A stretch of DNA of 64,000 nt from Hungatella sp. UBA7603 (GTDB lineage Bacteria > Bacillota > Clostridia > Lachnospirales > Lachnospiraceae), in NCBI GenBank assembly GCA_002478865.1, contig DLJZ01000022.1, positions 49,350-113,349 of the forward strand. Reading direction: 5' to 3'. Below, in pieces: positions 17,219-26,496 of this stretch. The position numbers and the translations under genes were made by a program. The notes below the pieces were generated by a model. The model was not told where the DNA came from. It saw only the letters and a program-made list of their open reading frames with translations, and searched no databases. How positions within the stretch are numbered: the first letter of the stretch is position 1; every line of letters starts with the position of its first letter.

Positions 17219-18352
17219 CTACCAGATCAGAAAATCCTTATTCAGCAGTCTTAAGATGCCTTCCACCAGGAAATAATCTCCGTAGATAATGGGAACATGG
17301 CGGTCAGATTCCCTGTCATATCTGGCAGAACCGAAATTTAAAATAGAATCTTTCTCAGGATCCCACTGGCAGAATCGTTCTGTAACCGCTTTCAGGCAAC
17401 GAACTGCTGATTTTACATATAGATCCTTTTCCAATGGATTTACGTGCTCTGAAAGCTCCAAAAGGCCGCAGGCCGCACACACTCCGGCGGTGGTATCATA
17501 ATAAACCGGCTCCTCAGGAGCTCTGAAGTCCAGCATGGGAACATAGTCATTTAACGCCAGATTGGCACAGAAATAATGGGCCACCCGTTTGGCTGCATCC
17601 AGATAGGCTTCATTCTTTGTATACTTATAAGCCAGCGCCATTCCGTAAATTCCCCAAGACTGCCCCCGGCTCCAAGAGGAGCCGCTTTCATAGCCCTGAC
17701 CTCCAGGATTATTTAAATATTCTCCTGTAACAGGATCAAATTCTACCAGGTGGTTGCAGGAACCGTCCGGACGGATGATGTACTTAAGAGCAATCTCCGT
17801 ATGGTTTATGGCAATCTGTCTCCATGCACTGTCACCTGTCTGTTCCGAAGCCCAGTAAAGAAGAGGCAGGTTCATCAGACAGTCAACAATGGCAATGCCT
17901 GCACGTTCCCCATTCCATGCTTTTATAAACCTGCCGTTAGGATTGTAGCGTCCTGCCAGAATCCCGGCGGCGTGAAGTCCCCGGCTTTTGGACTCCTCTT
18001 CTCCGGTTAGACGGTAATCCGCTACTGCCGTGTGAAGCCAGAGAAAACCTACATCATGGTCAAGCTTTGGAAAGTTTTGAAATGCCCCATCAAGACGCGT
18101 TTCAATTTCTCTTGCATTTTCCAGATAACAATCCTTTTTCGTCGCATGATACATCTGCCACAGAATACCGGAGTAAAAACCATTGGTCCAGGCGGTCAGC
18201 TCCCTCTCTCCCATGTCATAATATTTGCCGTTTTCCGGGACATAAGGCATGATTGGGCCAAGACGCTTACATTCTGCCTCCAGCTTTATTTCGATTTTCT
18301 TCAAGATCTCCTCTGCCCAAAGAAAAGTTTCTTTATCAATCCTGTATCGCAT
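17219..18352 (-). CDS. GH88 unsaturated glucuronyl hydrolase
   Basis: This 377-residue enzyme of the GH88 family removes unsaturated glucuronyl/galacturonyl residues from lyase products such as glycosaminoglycan, pectin or gellan fragments. The catalytic Asp pair is visible in LDHDVGFLW (Asp100) and AIVDCLMNLPLLYW (Asp157), along with WTNGFYSG, SSWSRGQSWGIYG and YYDTTAG. No signal peptide is seen. The start overlaps the DUF2264 stop codon by 17 bases and has a GGAGGAAAC site, so the two are translated together. Having both GH88 and GH105 suggests a substrate with more than one type of uronyl linkage. Confidence 0.88.
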   Translation of the reverse strand: MRYRIDKETFLWAEEILKKIEIKLEAECKRLGPIMPYVPENGKYYDMGERELTAWTNGFYSGILWQMYHATKKDCYLENAREIETRLDGAFQNFPKLDHDVGFLWLHTAVADYRLTGEEESKSRGLHAAGILAGRYNPNGRFIKAWNGERAGIAIVDCLMNLPLLYWASEQTGDSAWRQIAINHTEIALKYIIRPDGSCNHLVEFDPVTGEYLNNPGGQGYESGSSWSRGQSWGIYGMALAYKYTKNEAYLDAAKRVAHYFCANLALNDYVPMLDFRAPEEPVYYDTTAGVCAACGLLELSEHVNPLEKDLYVKSAVRCLKAVTERFCQWDPEKDSILNFGSARYDRESDRHVPIIYGDYFLVEGILRLLNKDFLIW

Positions 18353-20081
18353 AACAGTTTCCTCCTCCGATTACCACCGTTTTCTTTGTAAACTCTGTTT
18401 CCACAAGGTTTTCCATCTTCATCTTCCCAGGAGCAATCGGAAAACGGACTGCCGGAATAATGACATTGGGGAATATGAGATTCATGTTGGGTAATGCGGC
18501 AATTACAGTTGCCTCTCCAACCGTTGACGCAACCCGGCTATATCCATTTTCATCAGATACCACAGCTTCCGTTCCATCAGTTCTTTTTTTCGTTTCTTCC
18601 ATACAATACGGATAGGAAAAACCACAGTCATAGGCCATGCAGGGAGTATGTTCAGGCAGACTGCTGGTAATTACATGTCTTCGCCTATGTCCGTTTCCTT
18701 CGGGCGTCAGCCAGGTTTCCACCATAATTCCTTCTACGGGACTCCACCTGGAATAGACCTCCTGCTCTGTGATACGGTACTCCTCACATGTTCTTCTGAC
18801 ATAATGCATTCCGTGAACATAAAAGGCCAGCATGCTGTCCGTTCCTGATTGCTCAATGGTGTGAAAGGAACGGGATACGCAAAAACCAAACTGGGATGAA
18901 TAAGCAAACTTTGCATATTTTTCCGCTGCAAATGGATGCTCTAAGGTGGGATACTGCCCTGCTGTAAGAGCCACCACCTCATGGTCTCTGTGACAGATTA
19001 GCATATCACATTCCTTTATAGCCAAAGAAGGCTTCAGCTTTGGCAAGGGCTCTGCCTTGGCACTCCAGAATGGATGATCCTCTTCCAGAGCCAAGAATAC
19101 AAAAGTCTTCAAAGACCAGTAAGCGGAGCCTGGTGCATTATAAGATTCTGACATTAAAAGATTCGGATAGGTATAGCCAACCGTAAGCACTCCACCGTTG
19201 TCAAAAATCGGCTGCCGCATCCAGTAATCCAGATGTCGTTCTAAAATCCCCTTCATGATTCCCCAGGAACCGCACTCCACTCCGGCCAATGCACAGGCGG
19301 AAAAAAATGCAGCCTCTGCAAAACGATAGGTCAGAGAACGGCCAAAGGGCAATGCTTTCCCCTCATCATCGAACCAGTAAATAAATGTCTTGGCAAATTC
19401 TGCTGCCCGGTCTTTAAAAAGGCTCGCATGGTAAAGATCTTCCTTTTCCATGAATTTTGAATAAAGCAGACAGTAAAAGTGGATTCCAAAAGAAGTATAA
19501 TAGTCCTTTTGAGGACGTTTTCCATCGGAATACCAGCCGTTTCCCAGGTAAAAGGATTCATACTTATCCATGGCATTCTGTACCTGCTCCTGATTCCACT
19601 TTTTTCCCAGACTCTTTAATGCCAGGTTTGCAATGACCTTGAAAAACTGCCAGTTATTTTCAGCCTGAGAATATTCATTGATCTGGTACAGCCAGTCTGC
19701 CAGATTCTCCTTGGACTTTTCATCAAGAGGTTCCCATAATTGATCTGGAATCATTAACAGCCCATAGCTGATAGCTGCCATTTCTACCATCCTCTGATCC
19801 TTATCATGGAGATCACCCCAGTATTCCTCTGAGTTAGGATTGGTACCATTTGCAAGTCCTTTTTGATAAACCTCCAGCAGGCTCTTATCCATTCCCCCTC
19901 CTGCCCAATATGAGACCATTCCCCAAAGAACGCGGGAGAAGCCTTCCATATCGGCAATCTTGTTTCCGTAGCCGGCTGCAAAAGCGCCAAGCTTCAGCCC
20001 TGCACCGCCTGCACTGTAATGATCCTTCAGGGGATCAACCAGTTTCATAAGCATATTTACATAATACTCTTTGTTCTTCAT
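18336..20081 (-). CDS. DUF2264 family protein, predicted carbohydrate-active enzyme
   Basis: This 581-residue protein matches the DUF2264 family. The N-terminal 350 residues look like an alpha/alpha toroid rich in Trp, Tyr and Gly (GFSRVLWGMVSYWAGGGM, NNWQFFKVIANLALK, GWYSDGKRPQKDYY). A C-terminal part of about 200 residues is rich in beta strands. No biochemical role is firmly established for the family as far as I know. Its architecture resembles heparinase II/III-like lyases and other (alpha/alpha)6 enzymes. Its place between a sugar transporter and two unsaturated-uronyl hydrolases makes a lyase or glycosidase role on imported uronate oligomers likely. There is no signal peptide. Confidence 0.78.
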   Translation of the reverse strand: MKNKEYYVNMLMKLVDPLKDHYSAGGAGLKLGAFAAGYGNKIADMEGFSRVLWGMVSYWAGGGMDKSLLEVYQKGLANGTNPNSEEYWGDLHDKDQRMVEMAAISYGLLMIPDQLWEPLDEKSKENLADWLYQINEYSQAENNWQFFKVIANLALKSLGKKWNQEQVQNAMDKYESFYLGNGWYSDGKRPQKDYYTSFGIHFYCLLYSKFMEKEDLYHASLFKDRAAEFAKTFIYWFDDEGKALPFGRSLTYRFAEAAFFSACALAGVECGSWGIMKGILERHLDYWMRQPIFDNGGVLTVGYTYPNLLMSESYNAPGSAYWSLKTFVFLALEEDHPFWSAKAEPLPKLKPSLAIKECDMLICHRDHEVVALTAGQYPTLEHPFAAEKYAKFAYSSQFGFCVSRSFHTIEQSGTDSMLAFYVHGMHYVRRTCEEYRITEQEVYSRWSPVEGIMVETWLTPEGNGHRRRHVITSSLPEHTPCMAYDCGFSYPYCMEETKKRTDGTEAVVSDENGYSRVASTVGEATVIAALPNMNLIFPNVIIPAVRFPIAPGKMKMENLVETEFTKKTVVIGGGNCYAIQD

Positions 20082-20117
20082 CTTTCCTCCTGCTTTGAAT
20101 GGTAAATACGGACAGAA

Positions 20118-20147
20118 GGTGTCACAAAATATAAATTTTGCAACACC
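20118..20147 (-). promoter_or_regulatory. Intercistronic stem-loop between the binding-protein and DUF2264 genes
   Basis: GGTGT pairs with ACACC and CAAAAT with ATTTTG around a four-base ATAA loop. There is no T run on the minus strand, so it is more likely an mRNA-stabilising hairpin protecting the abundant binding-protein transcript than a full terminator. Confidence 0.5.
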
Positions 20148-20171
20148 CTCATTCCTTTTACTATGAACGGA

Positions 20172-21530
20172 TTATTTCGTCTTTAACTGTTCTAATATTT
20201 CTTCATACTGGGCCAGTAATTCTTTTGCAGCATCTGCCGGTGTAACATCTCCGTAAATAACTTCCTGAATCAAATCCTTACGGACTACTTCAAGCTCTGT
20301 ATTTCCGCTAATCATGTTATTGATATAAGGATCTTTTGCAACTAAATCAATGGCATTTTTCTGAAGTTCATCAACTGCTCCTTCTGTAATCAGAATTTCC
20401 TCTGAATGCTTGGTAGGACAGTAGCCCACTGCTGTTTTCTGGATTTTAATTGCATCTGCATCATTCATAAGGAAATCCAGGAACTTGGCTGCTTCTTCTT
20501 TATGAGCAGAATTGTCATTGATAGAAAAACCACGGTCTCCACCGTATACCACTCCGGTACTCTTTGCATTTTCCATAACCGGTGCTGCAATTACCTCCAA
20601 AGGACTGTCTACAGAAGAAAGATACTTTGGAGCTGATCCTGTATAGTCCACGATCATACCAATTTTTTTGTTGATCCACTTGGTGTTCTGATCCATCTGA
20701 CCTGCAAAGGTTGCAGCATCACCAAATGGCTCCAGTGCATTTGACTCATAAAGAGTTAAAATATTCTGGAATGCTTCTGTGGCATCTGCCTCTGTAAAAT
20801 TAGGAGCATAGGTTTCTTCGTCAATAATAGGTTTTCCGGTCTTCTGAACCAAATAAGGCTGAATGAATAGACGATTTAACATATCTGCATCTGCTGTCAT
20901 CAAATAATCATCGCTGTCTTTTTCATGAATTGCTTTTCCTAATTCTGCAATCTGATCCCAGGTATAGTTCTTAGTCAAATCAATACCAAATTCCTTTGCA
21001 AAATCTGTATTTACATAAACAACTGGTGAACCGCCTACTGTACATGGGAAAAGATTTGCTTCTCCATTATAAGTTCCTGAGATTTCAAGCAAACGGTCCT
21101 TTAAGGTGCTTAAATCCACAGGCAATGTAGAAAGATCTGCTAAATAATGCTTTGCGCCCTGGATATCCGGCAACCACTCCTTGTTAAGCTGAATGATGTC
21201 CGGTGCTGTATTACTGGAAAGAGTGGTCATGATCTTCTCATAATATCCGTCGTAGCCCTGATACTCTGCTTCTATTTTTACATTGGGGTTCTTTGCCTGA
21301 TAAGCATCAATGACATCTAATAATGCCCCATGGCGGCTGTCACTTCCCCACCAGGAAAAGCGTAAGGTCACAGACTCTCCGCCTCCACCGGCTACTGATG
21401 TTTCTGCTGCACTCTGAGATACCTGTGTTGTTTCACTTGTTTTGCCTGCGCTCCCACACCCCATAAGAGTGACAGCAGCCATTGATGCGGTCATAAGAAG
21501 CGCCACATGTTTCTTAAACTGTTTTTTCAT
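20172..21530 (-). CDS. Sugar ABC transporter substrate-binding lipoprotein (CUT1)
   Basis: This 452-residue lipoprotein has a signal peptide ending in the lipobox LMGC with Cys25, a Ser/Thr-rich linker, and an SBP_bac_1-type extracellular sugar-binding domain (TLRFSWWGSDSRHGALLDVI, then YEKIMTTLSSNTAPDIIQLN). It captures oligosaccharides outside the membrane and delivers them to the two permeases encoded upstream in the operon. An AAGGAGGATG ribosome binding site supports the start. It is followed by a hairpin, then the catabolic genes. Confidence 0.93.
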   Translation of the reverse strand: MKKQFKKHVALLMTASMAAVTLMGCGSAGKTSETTQVSQSAAETSVAGGGGESVTLRFSWWGSDSRHGALLDVIDAYQAKNPNVKIEAEYQGYDGYYEKIMTTLSSNTAPDIIQLNKEWLPDIQGAKHYLADLSTLPVDLSTLKDRLLEISGTYNGEANLFPCTVGGSPVVYVNTDFAKEFGIDLTKNYTWDQIAELGKAIHEKDSDDYLMTADADMLNRLFIQPYLVQKTGKPIIDEETYAPNFTEADATEAFQNILTLYESNALEPFGDAATFAGQMDQNTKWINKKIGMIVDYTGSAPKYLSSVDSPLEVIAAPVMENAKSTGVVYGGDRGFSINDNSAHKEEAAKFLDFLMNDADAIKIQKTAVGYCPTKHSEEILITEGAVDELQKNAIDLVAKDPYINNMISGNTELEVVRKDLIQEVIYGDVTPADAAKELLAQYEEILEQLKTK

Positions 21531-21551
21531 AGAAATACATCCTCCTTAAAT

Positions 21552-21569
21552 TGGGGGCAAACTGCCCCA
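21552..21569 (-). promoter_or_regulatory. Small G+C-rich hairpin between permease and binding-protein genes
   Basis: TGGGGCA pairs with TGCCCC(C)A around a three-base loop in the 58-base gap before the binding-protein start. It may protect the 5' end of a processed binding-protein mRNA. No T run follows. Confidence 0.4.
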
Positions 21570-21588
21570 CCTGTCTTTATATTACTTT

Positions 21589-22428
21589 TTAGCCTTTGAT
21601 ACCTCCGGCTGTAATACCTTCAACAAAATACTTCTGCGCGAAGAAATATAAAAGAATCGGCGGAATCAGTGATACAAAGGACATGGCCAGCACCTGATTC
21701 CATGGTGTCGATGACCCCTGACTGTCAATGGACATCTTTAAAGCCAACGACAAGGTATAGTTCTTAACACTGCTGATATAAACAAGATTGTTAAAGTAAT
21801 CATTCCATCTCCATAAGGTCTGGAAAATGATTACGGAAAATACCGATGGCTTTAAAAGAGGAGCCAGAATTTTAACATATACCACAAATGGGTTACACCC
21901 ATCCATATAAGCGGATTCGTCTAATTCTTTTGGGATTCCTCTCAGAAACTGAATCTGCATAAAAATCAGGAACGGATAGCAGGCCAGGACCGCAGGTGCC
22001 CAGAAGGGCAGGTAGGTATCTACCCAGCCAAATTTATTAAATACCACATATCTGGGAATCATAATGACTGCGTCAGGCAGCATCAGTGTGGAAATCATAA
22101 GTGCAAACAGGATTTTCTTAAAAGGGAATTTAAATCTTCCAAACCCATAAGCAACGATTCCTGTTGACAGCGCGGTTAACACAACAGTTGGTACCACCAG
22201 TTTAAATGTATTTAAGTAAAAGGTTAGATAAGTAAACTGACCGCTTCCTTTCCAGCCGTTTTTATAGGCAATGGATGAAAACTTTTCAGGCAAAAGACTC
22301 ATTTTTCCAAATAATTCCTGATTATCCTTAAAGGTTGCAAAAAACAGCCAAAATAAAGGATAAATCATTGCAACTCCCATAACAATTAAGATCACATATG
22401 CGATTATATCATTTTTTTTCACTCTCAT
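21589..22428 (-). CDS. Sugar ABC transporter permease, MalG-type
   Basis: This 279-residue inner-membrane permease of the CUT1 family has six predicted spans and the cytoplasmic EAA loop ELDESAYMDGCNPFVVYVKILAPLLKPS that docks the ATPase. Its ATG overlaps the stop codon of the preceding permease by one base (TGATG), so the two are translationally coupled and form a heterodimer. No ATP-binding subunit is encoded nearby; a shared MsmX-type ATPase elsewhere is expected. Confidence 0.93.
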   Translation of the reverse strand: MRVKKNDIIAYVILIVMGVAMIYPLFWLFFATFKDNQELFGKMSLLPEKFSSIAYKNGWKGSGQFTYLTFYLNTFKLVVPTVVLTALSTGIVAYGFGRFKFPFKKILFALMISTLMLPDAVIMIPRYVVFNKFGWVDTYLPFWAPAVLACYPFLIFMQIQFLRGIPKELDESAYMDGCNPFVVYVKILAPLLKPSVFSVIIFQTLWRWNDYFNNLVYISSVKNYTLSLALKMSIDSQGSSTPWNQVLAMSFVSLIPPILLYFFAQKYFVEGITAGGIKG

Positions 22429-23357
22429 CAGTCCGTACCTCCATCATTATAAAATACCCATGCACTGGATGAGCGGAATACCAAAAGTGTAATTATAAGA
22501 ATCGCCACAAACAACACCCATGAGGACGCAGATGCATACCCCATCTTTAGATTTTGGAAGGCATCTTCATAAATTTTCACTCCAATCAGATAGGTTCCAT
22601 GATTGGGACCACCGCTTGTAATGATAAATGCTGACGTAAATTCCTGTAATGCATGTATAATCTGCATAATCAGGTTAAAAAACACAATTGGTGTCAGCAT
22701 GGGAAGCGTAATGCTCCAAAACTTTGTCCATTTGTTGGCTCCGTCAACCTCTGCTGCCTCATAAAGCTCTGTGGGCACATTTTTAAGTCCTGCAAGGAAT
22801 AAAACCATGGAGGAACCAAACTGCCATACGACCAGTAAGCTAATGGTTACCAGTGCAATATCCGGATCTCCCAGCCAGTTTACGGAAGGAATTCCAAATA
22901 CTCCGATAAACTTATTGATCATTCCCTCTTTCATGAACATAAAACGCCATAAAATTGAAATCGCTACGCTGCCGCCCATAATGGAAGGCAGATAGTAAAC
23001 GGTACGAAACAAATTGATACACTTCAGCTTCATATTTAATATCATTGCCACAATCAAAGCCATGATAAGCTTCATTGGAACTGCCATAAGTGCATACTTA
23101 AAGGTCAATGCTAGAGATTTCATGAAGTATTTGTCTTTTGTAAACAGTCTCTTATAGTTGTCTAACCCGATCCATTTACCTTCGGACAGAATCGAAAAGT
23201 CTGTAAATGAATAGTACAGAGACATAATTAACGGATATGCCTGAAGAATACAAAAACCAATTAACCAGGGTAGAATAAATAAGATTCCCCACCTCCAGTT
23301 TTTCGGATACTTCCTGACACCGGGTACGGGTGAATTCTTAGTTGCTTGCGGTGACAT
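22428..23357 (-). CDS. Sugar ABC transporter permease, MalF/UgpA-type
   Basis: This 309-residue permease of the CUT1 family has six predicted spans. The first follows a short basic N-terminus (WGILFILPWLIGFCILQAYP), and the EAA loop reads ELYEAAEVDGANKWTKFWSITLPMLTP. It is the first gene of the minus-strand transport and catabolism operon (permease, permease, binding protein, DUF2264, GH88, GH105), with TAGGAGGAG upstream of its start. It is transcribed divergently from the two-component system, which presumably controls it. Confidence 0.93.
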   Translation of the reverse strand: MSPQATKNSPVPGVRKYPKNWRWGILFILPWLIGFCILQAYPLIMSLYYSFTDFSILSEGKWIGLDNYKRLFTKDKYFMKSLALTFKYALMAVPMKLIMALIVAMILNMKLKCINLFRTVYYLPSIMGGSVAISILWRFMFMKEGMINKFIGVFGIPSVNWLGDPDIALVTISLLVVWQFGSSMVLFLAGLKNVPTELYEAAEVDGANKWTKFWSITLPMLTPIVFFNLIMQIIHALQEFTSAFIITSGGPNHGTYLIGVKIYEDAFQNLKMGYASASSWVLFVAILIITLLVFRSSSAWVFYNDGGTD

Positions 23358-23524
23358 ACATTACTCCTCCTAACGCTTTTCATTAAGGCGATTCTATCAC
23401 ATACATCCTTATATTGAGCCCCTGTCACCGTTACCTGTTCCTATCATATTTATCTATCTTTATTTTACGGCCCTATCTTTATTTTAGAGGTTTATTTGAA
23501 ACGCCTGTGATTCATTGCTCTCAT

Positions 23525-23554
23525 TTGACGCAAAGAAGCCCGACATGCTATAAT
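23525..23554 (+). promoter_or_regulatory. Promoter of the two-component system genes
   Basis: TTGACG (23525-23530), an 18-base spacer and TATAAT (23549-23554) precede a GGGGAGG ribosome binding site and the regulator ATG. Confidence 0.7.
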
Positions 23555-23597
23555 TTTCTGGTAATGAACGTTATCAAATTGCTGGGGAGGTAAGACG

Positions 23598-24332
23598 ATG
23601 TACGAACTTTTAATTGTAGATGATGAGGCCAATTCCCGTGATATTCTCGCCTCCTGTTTTCCATGGAATGAATCCGGTTTCTCCGTCTGCGCCCAAAAGG
23701 GAAACGGGAGGGAAGCCCTTGCGTATCTAAAAGAACACACCGTCCATGTGGTTTTGACAGACATAAGCATGCCTGACATTGACGGAATCGGACTTGCCAA
23801 AGCCATATGGGAGGCTCCTGCATCTCGCCCCACTATTGTTTTTTTAAGTGCTTACGATAATTTTCAATATGCCCAGAATGCCATTCGTTATGGGGTTCGC
23901 TACTATGTCTTAAAGCCTACGAATTTTTCAGAGCTAAAAGAGATATTTGCTACCATAAAAAAGGAGCTGGACAATAAATTTCAAATCAAATCACAAGATG
24001 AGACCGATTATGTCCCTGATGAGATCATAGATAAGGTTCTGGCATATTGTACGAAGAACTACCGGGAAGGCTCTCTTTCAGATCTGGCGGAATCCCTGTA
24101 TCTAAATTCCTCCTATCTTAGCCAGCTTATTAAACAAAAAACTGCAAAGACCTTTTCCGATTTATTAACCGAAAGCCGCATGAAGCAGGCCGCTTTACTT
24201 CTAAAAGATCCAGATTCCAAAATTTACAATATAAGCAATTCTATTGGATATGTAAATCCCAATAACTTTGCAAGAGCCTTTAAGGCCTACTGGGGCGTCA
24301 CCCCCACAGAGTACCGGAACCAGGAGAAATAA
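23598..24332 (+). CDS. AraC-family response regulator
   Basis: This 244-residue regulator has an N-terminal receiver domain (LIVDDE acidic pocket, phospho-acceptor Asp55 in LTDISMPDIDG, Lys in YVLKPTNF). A C-terminal AraC-type double helix-turn-helix follows (SDLAESLYLNSSYLSQLIKQKTAKTFSDLL, then IYNISNSIGYVNPNNFARAFKAYWGVTPTEYR). It lacks the long middle region common in YesN-like regulators. It is predicted to be phosphorylated by the kinase encoded 24 bases downstream and to activate the divergent sugar operon. Confidence 0.92.
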   Translation: MYELLIVDDEANSRDILASCFPWNESGFSVCAQKGNGREALAYLKEHTVHVVLTDISMPDIDGIGLAKAIWEAPASRPTIVFLSAYDNFQYAQNAIRYGVRYYVLKPTNFSELKEIFATIKKELDNKFQIKSQDETDYVPDEIIDKVLAYCTKNYREGSLSDLAESLYLNSSYLSQLIKQKTAKTFSDLLTESRMKQAALLLKDPDSKIYNISNSIGYVNPNNFARAFKAYWGVTPTEYRNQEK

Positions 24333-24356
24333 AGGGTTCACGCATATTGGAGATTC

Positions 24357-26258
24357 GTGGCTAAATTCAGTCAAAGATGGGAAACGAAAATGAAACAGAC
24401 GAAAAAAACAATCCGGATACAATTATCCGTTCGATATCAGTTCTTTACCAAAAGCCTGTTAACCAACTGTCTTTTGCTTTTGATTCCCATCATGATGGTT
24501 GGTCCATACAGCGTAATCCAATCCTCAAAGGACAATACGGCTGCCATAGAAAAAAGCACCTATCAGACGCTTCATCAACTGGAACAGACCATTGAACAGC
24601 TTTATTCCCATATTGATAATGCAAAAATATTTTTCTCTTCCAATCCCAGGGTCACCATTCAGATGAAAAAAGCGTTTAATGAAAAACCCGTTTCTCTGGA
24701 TTCATTGAAAAATATAGAGAATCTGTCTTTATATTTTCAAAATCTTATCTTTACAGACCCTTATATTGAAAACATCTATGTCTATTATGACAATTCCAAC
24801 AACCGGATGTTCCTCCCTCAAAGGGGCTCTATCCAAACGGTTTTCACTTCAGACGAACAAAAAATTATAGAAACATATAAAAATTCCGGCACCAAAGATT
24901 TCTGGATGGAGATCAAGAGGAAACAAATTCCCGGATCCAAGGCCACCACTGATACCCTGGTCATTTATCAACGGCTTTATACTCGTTTTGCGTACAAACC
25001 TGTGGGTATGGTCGCCTTTGAATATAATATAAATAAGATGGAACAATATTTCCAGACCTTGCTTCAATACAGCAGCCAGACAATCTATTTAATTGATTCA
25101 GAACGCAATATCATTTATACCAACAGCAAATCAGATGATCCTGCTGGGGAATTGAACAACATTGATACAACTCTTTCAACAAAAGAAGAACTGCATCTGT
25201 TTAATATTGAGCTAAATGATATGTACCAAAAAGCGGCTTACTTAAAATCCCCCAGGAACAATGGGTTGACTTATATCACCTTTACTCCTTCCAATGAGAT
25301 CTACAAAACTACAAGAAGCCTTTCCGGAACCTATATGCTTCTCATGTTTTCAGGAATCTTTCTATCCTTTGTTCTGGCCTTTTATAAGACCAATAAGGAA
25401 TATCAGTATCTAAACAGTATCATTGATATCTTCAGTAACCCGGAAGCTTCCCAGCAGCATTTTGACCAAATGCCAAGGAAGGCAGGAAATCCATTTGAAT
25501 ACATCATGCTAAACATTATAAAGCTGTTTCTGGAGCAAAAATATTTAAAAGTCCAGGCATCGGAGCGGGATTACAAATTGCAGATATTAAAAATGCAGGC
25601 ATTGCAGCATCAGATCAATCCTCACTTTCTTCATAATACGTTAAACACTATATACTGGGAAGCCATACGCATGACTTCATCAGAAAACTCATGCAGTACC
25701 ATGGTTTCTAATCTTTCTTCTGTCATGCGCTATTCCGTGGGAGACCCTCAGGAAAATGTAAAGATCAAGGAAGAGCTGGACTATTTAAAAACTTATCTGG
25801 ATATTATGAAGATACGATATACGGATAAATTTGAGATAATCTACCGGATCGATGAATCCTGTACTATTTATCCAATTAAAAAAATGATTCTTCAGCCCAT
25901 TGTGGAAAATTCTATCTATCATGGAATCAAAGAAAAAAACGAGAAAGGAAGCATCTATGTAGGAATCCGGCGGATCCGCAAATCCATTTTATTTTATATT
26001 TTGGATGACGGAATAGGCATTGATCTGGAAAAGCTTTCGAAGTTACAGAAGCAGCTTTATTGCCATTCCGGCATATCCTCCTCCCACATTGGTTTGTCCA
26101 ACACCAATCTCCGGCTGACCATGACCTATGGGGTCAAGTCCCGCCTTCGTATAAAGAGCATCAGTGGTAAATATACCCTGGTTTATTTTACAATCCCGGT
26201 CACGGATATGGAGACGAGTATTACACCGGGTAAGGACCCAGAACAAGAAGAATTCTAA
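24357..26258 (+). CDS. YesM-type sensor histidine kinase
   Basis: This 633-residue membrane kinase has a first span near residues 30-52, an extracellular sensing region of about 270 residues (Cache-like by position), and a second span near 325-345. The cytoplasmic part has the His_kinase motif HQINPHFLHNTLNTIYWE and an ATPase domain (ILQPIVENSIYHGI, ILDDGIGI, GLSNTNLRL). A GTG start at 24357 has GGAG four bases upstream; an ATG at 24390 is possible but has a weaker site. It is paired with the upstream AraC-type regulator. The likely signal is a sugar or the state of the adjacent transporter. Confidence 0.9.
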   Translation: MAKFSQRWETKMKQTKKTIRIQLSVRYQFFTKSLLTNCLLLLIPIMMVGPYSVIQSSKDNTAAIEKSTYQTLHQLEQTIEQLYSHIDNAKIFFSSNPRVTIQMKKAFNEKPVSLDSLKNIENLSLYFQNLIFTDPYIENIYVYYDNSNNRMFLPQRGSIQTVFTSDEQKIIETYKNSGTKDFWMEIKRKQIPGSKATTDTLVIYQRLYTRFAYKPVGMVAFEYNINKMEQYFQTLLQYSSQTIYLIDSERNIIYTNSKSDDPAGELNNIDTTLSTKEELHLFNIELNDMYQKAAYLKSPRNNGLTYITFTPSNEIYKTTRSLSGTYMLLMFSGIFLSFVLAFYKTNKEYQYLNSIIDIFSNPEASQQHFDQMPRKAGNPFEYIMLNIIKLFLEQKYLKVQASERDYKLQILKMQALQHQINPHFLHNTLNTIYWEAIRMTSSENSCSTMVSNLSSVMRYSVGDPQENVKIKEELDYLKTYLDIMKIRYTDKFEIIYRIDESCTIYPIKKMILQPIVENSIYHGIKEKNEKGSIYVGIRRIRKSILFYILDDGIGIDLEKLSKLQKQLYCHSGISSSHIGLSNTNLRLTMTYGVKSRLRIKSISGKYTLVYFTIPVTDMETSITPGKDPEQEEF

Positions 26259-26400
26259 TTTTTTCATATTGTTGTAAATTCCAGGTAGTATTATATTTAC
26301 TATCAGATGAGTATCGAATCTAATGCAAAAACCAAAGAAGACTTATCCCAACAATTTGATACATTACGGGCAAGCATTGATTGTAGATGACACTAAAAAC

Positions 26401-26442
26401 AAATGCCGCCAATCAGCTAGTTAGCGCTGAATGGCGGCATTT
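26401..26442. terminator. Bidirectional terminator between the kinase and CPBP genes
   Basis: A 17-bp stem (26401-26417 with 26426-26442, one mismatch) has an 8-base loop. Minus-strand reading gives a GTTTTTAG tail and plus-strand reading a TTTGTGCTTTATTT tail, so it can end both converging transcripts. Confidence 0.8.
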
Positions 26443-26496
26443 GTGCTTTATTTACATAGAAACAGTTATCAATTCAACCCACCATACCGCTTATAA

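Noticed and set aside
26307..26390. 27-codon plus-strand frame after the histidine kinase gene
   Set aside because: No ribosome binding site or promoter, very short, and not recognisable. It may be a relic, but this cannot be supported.
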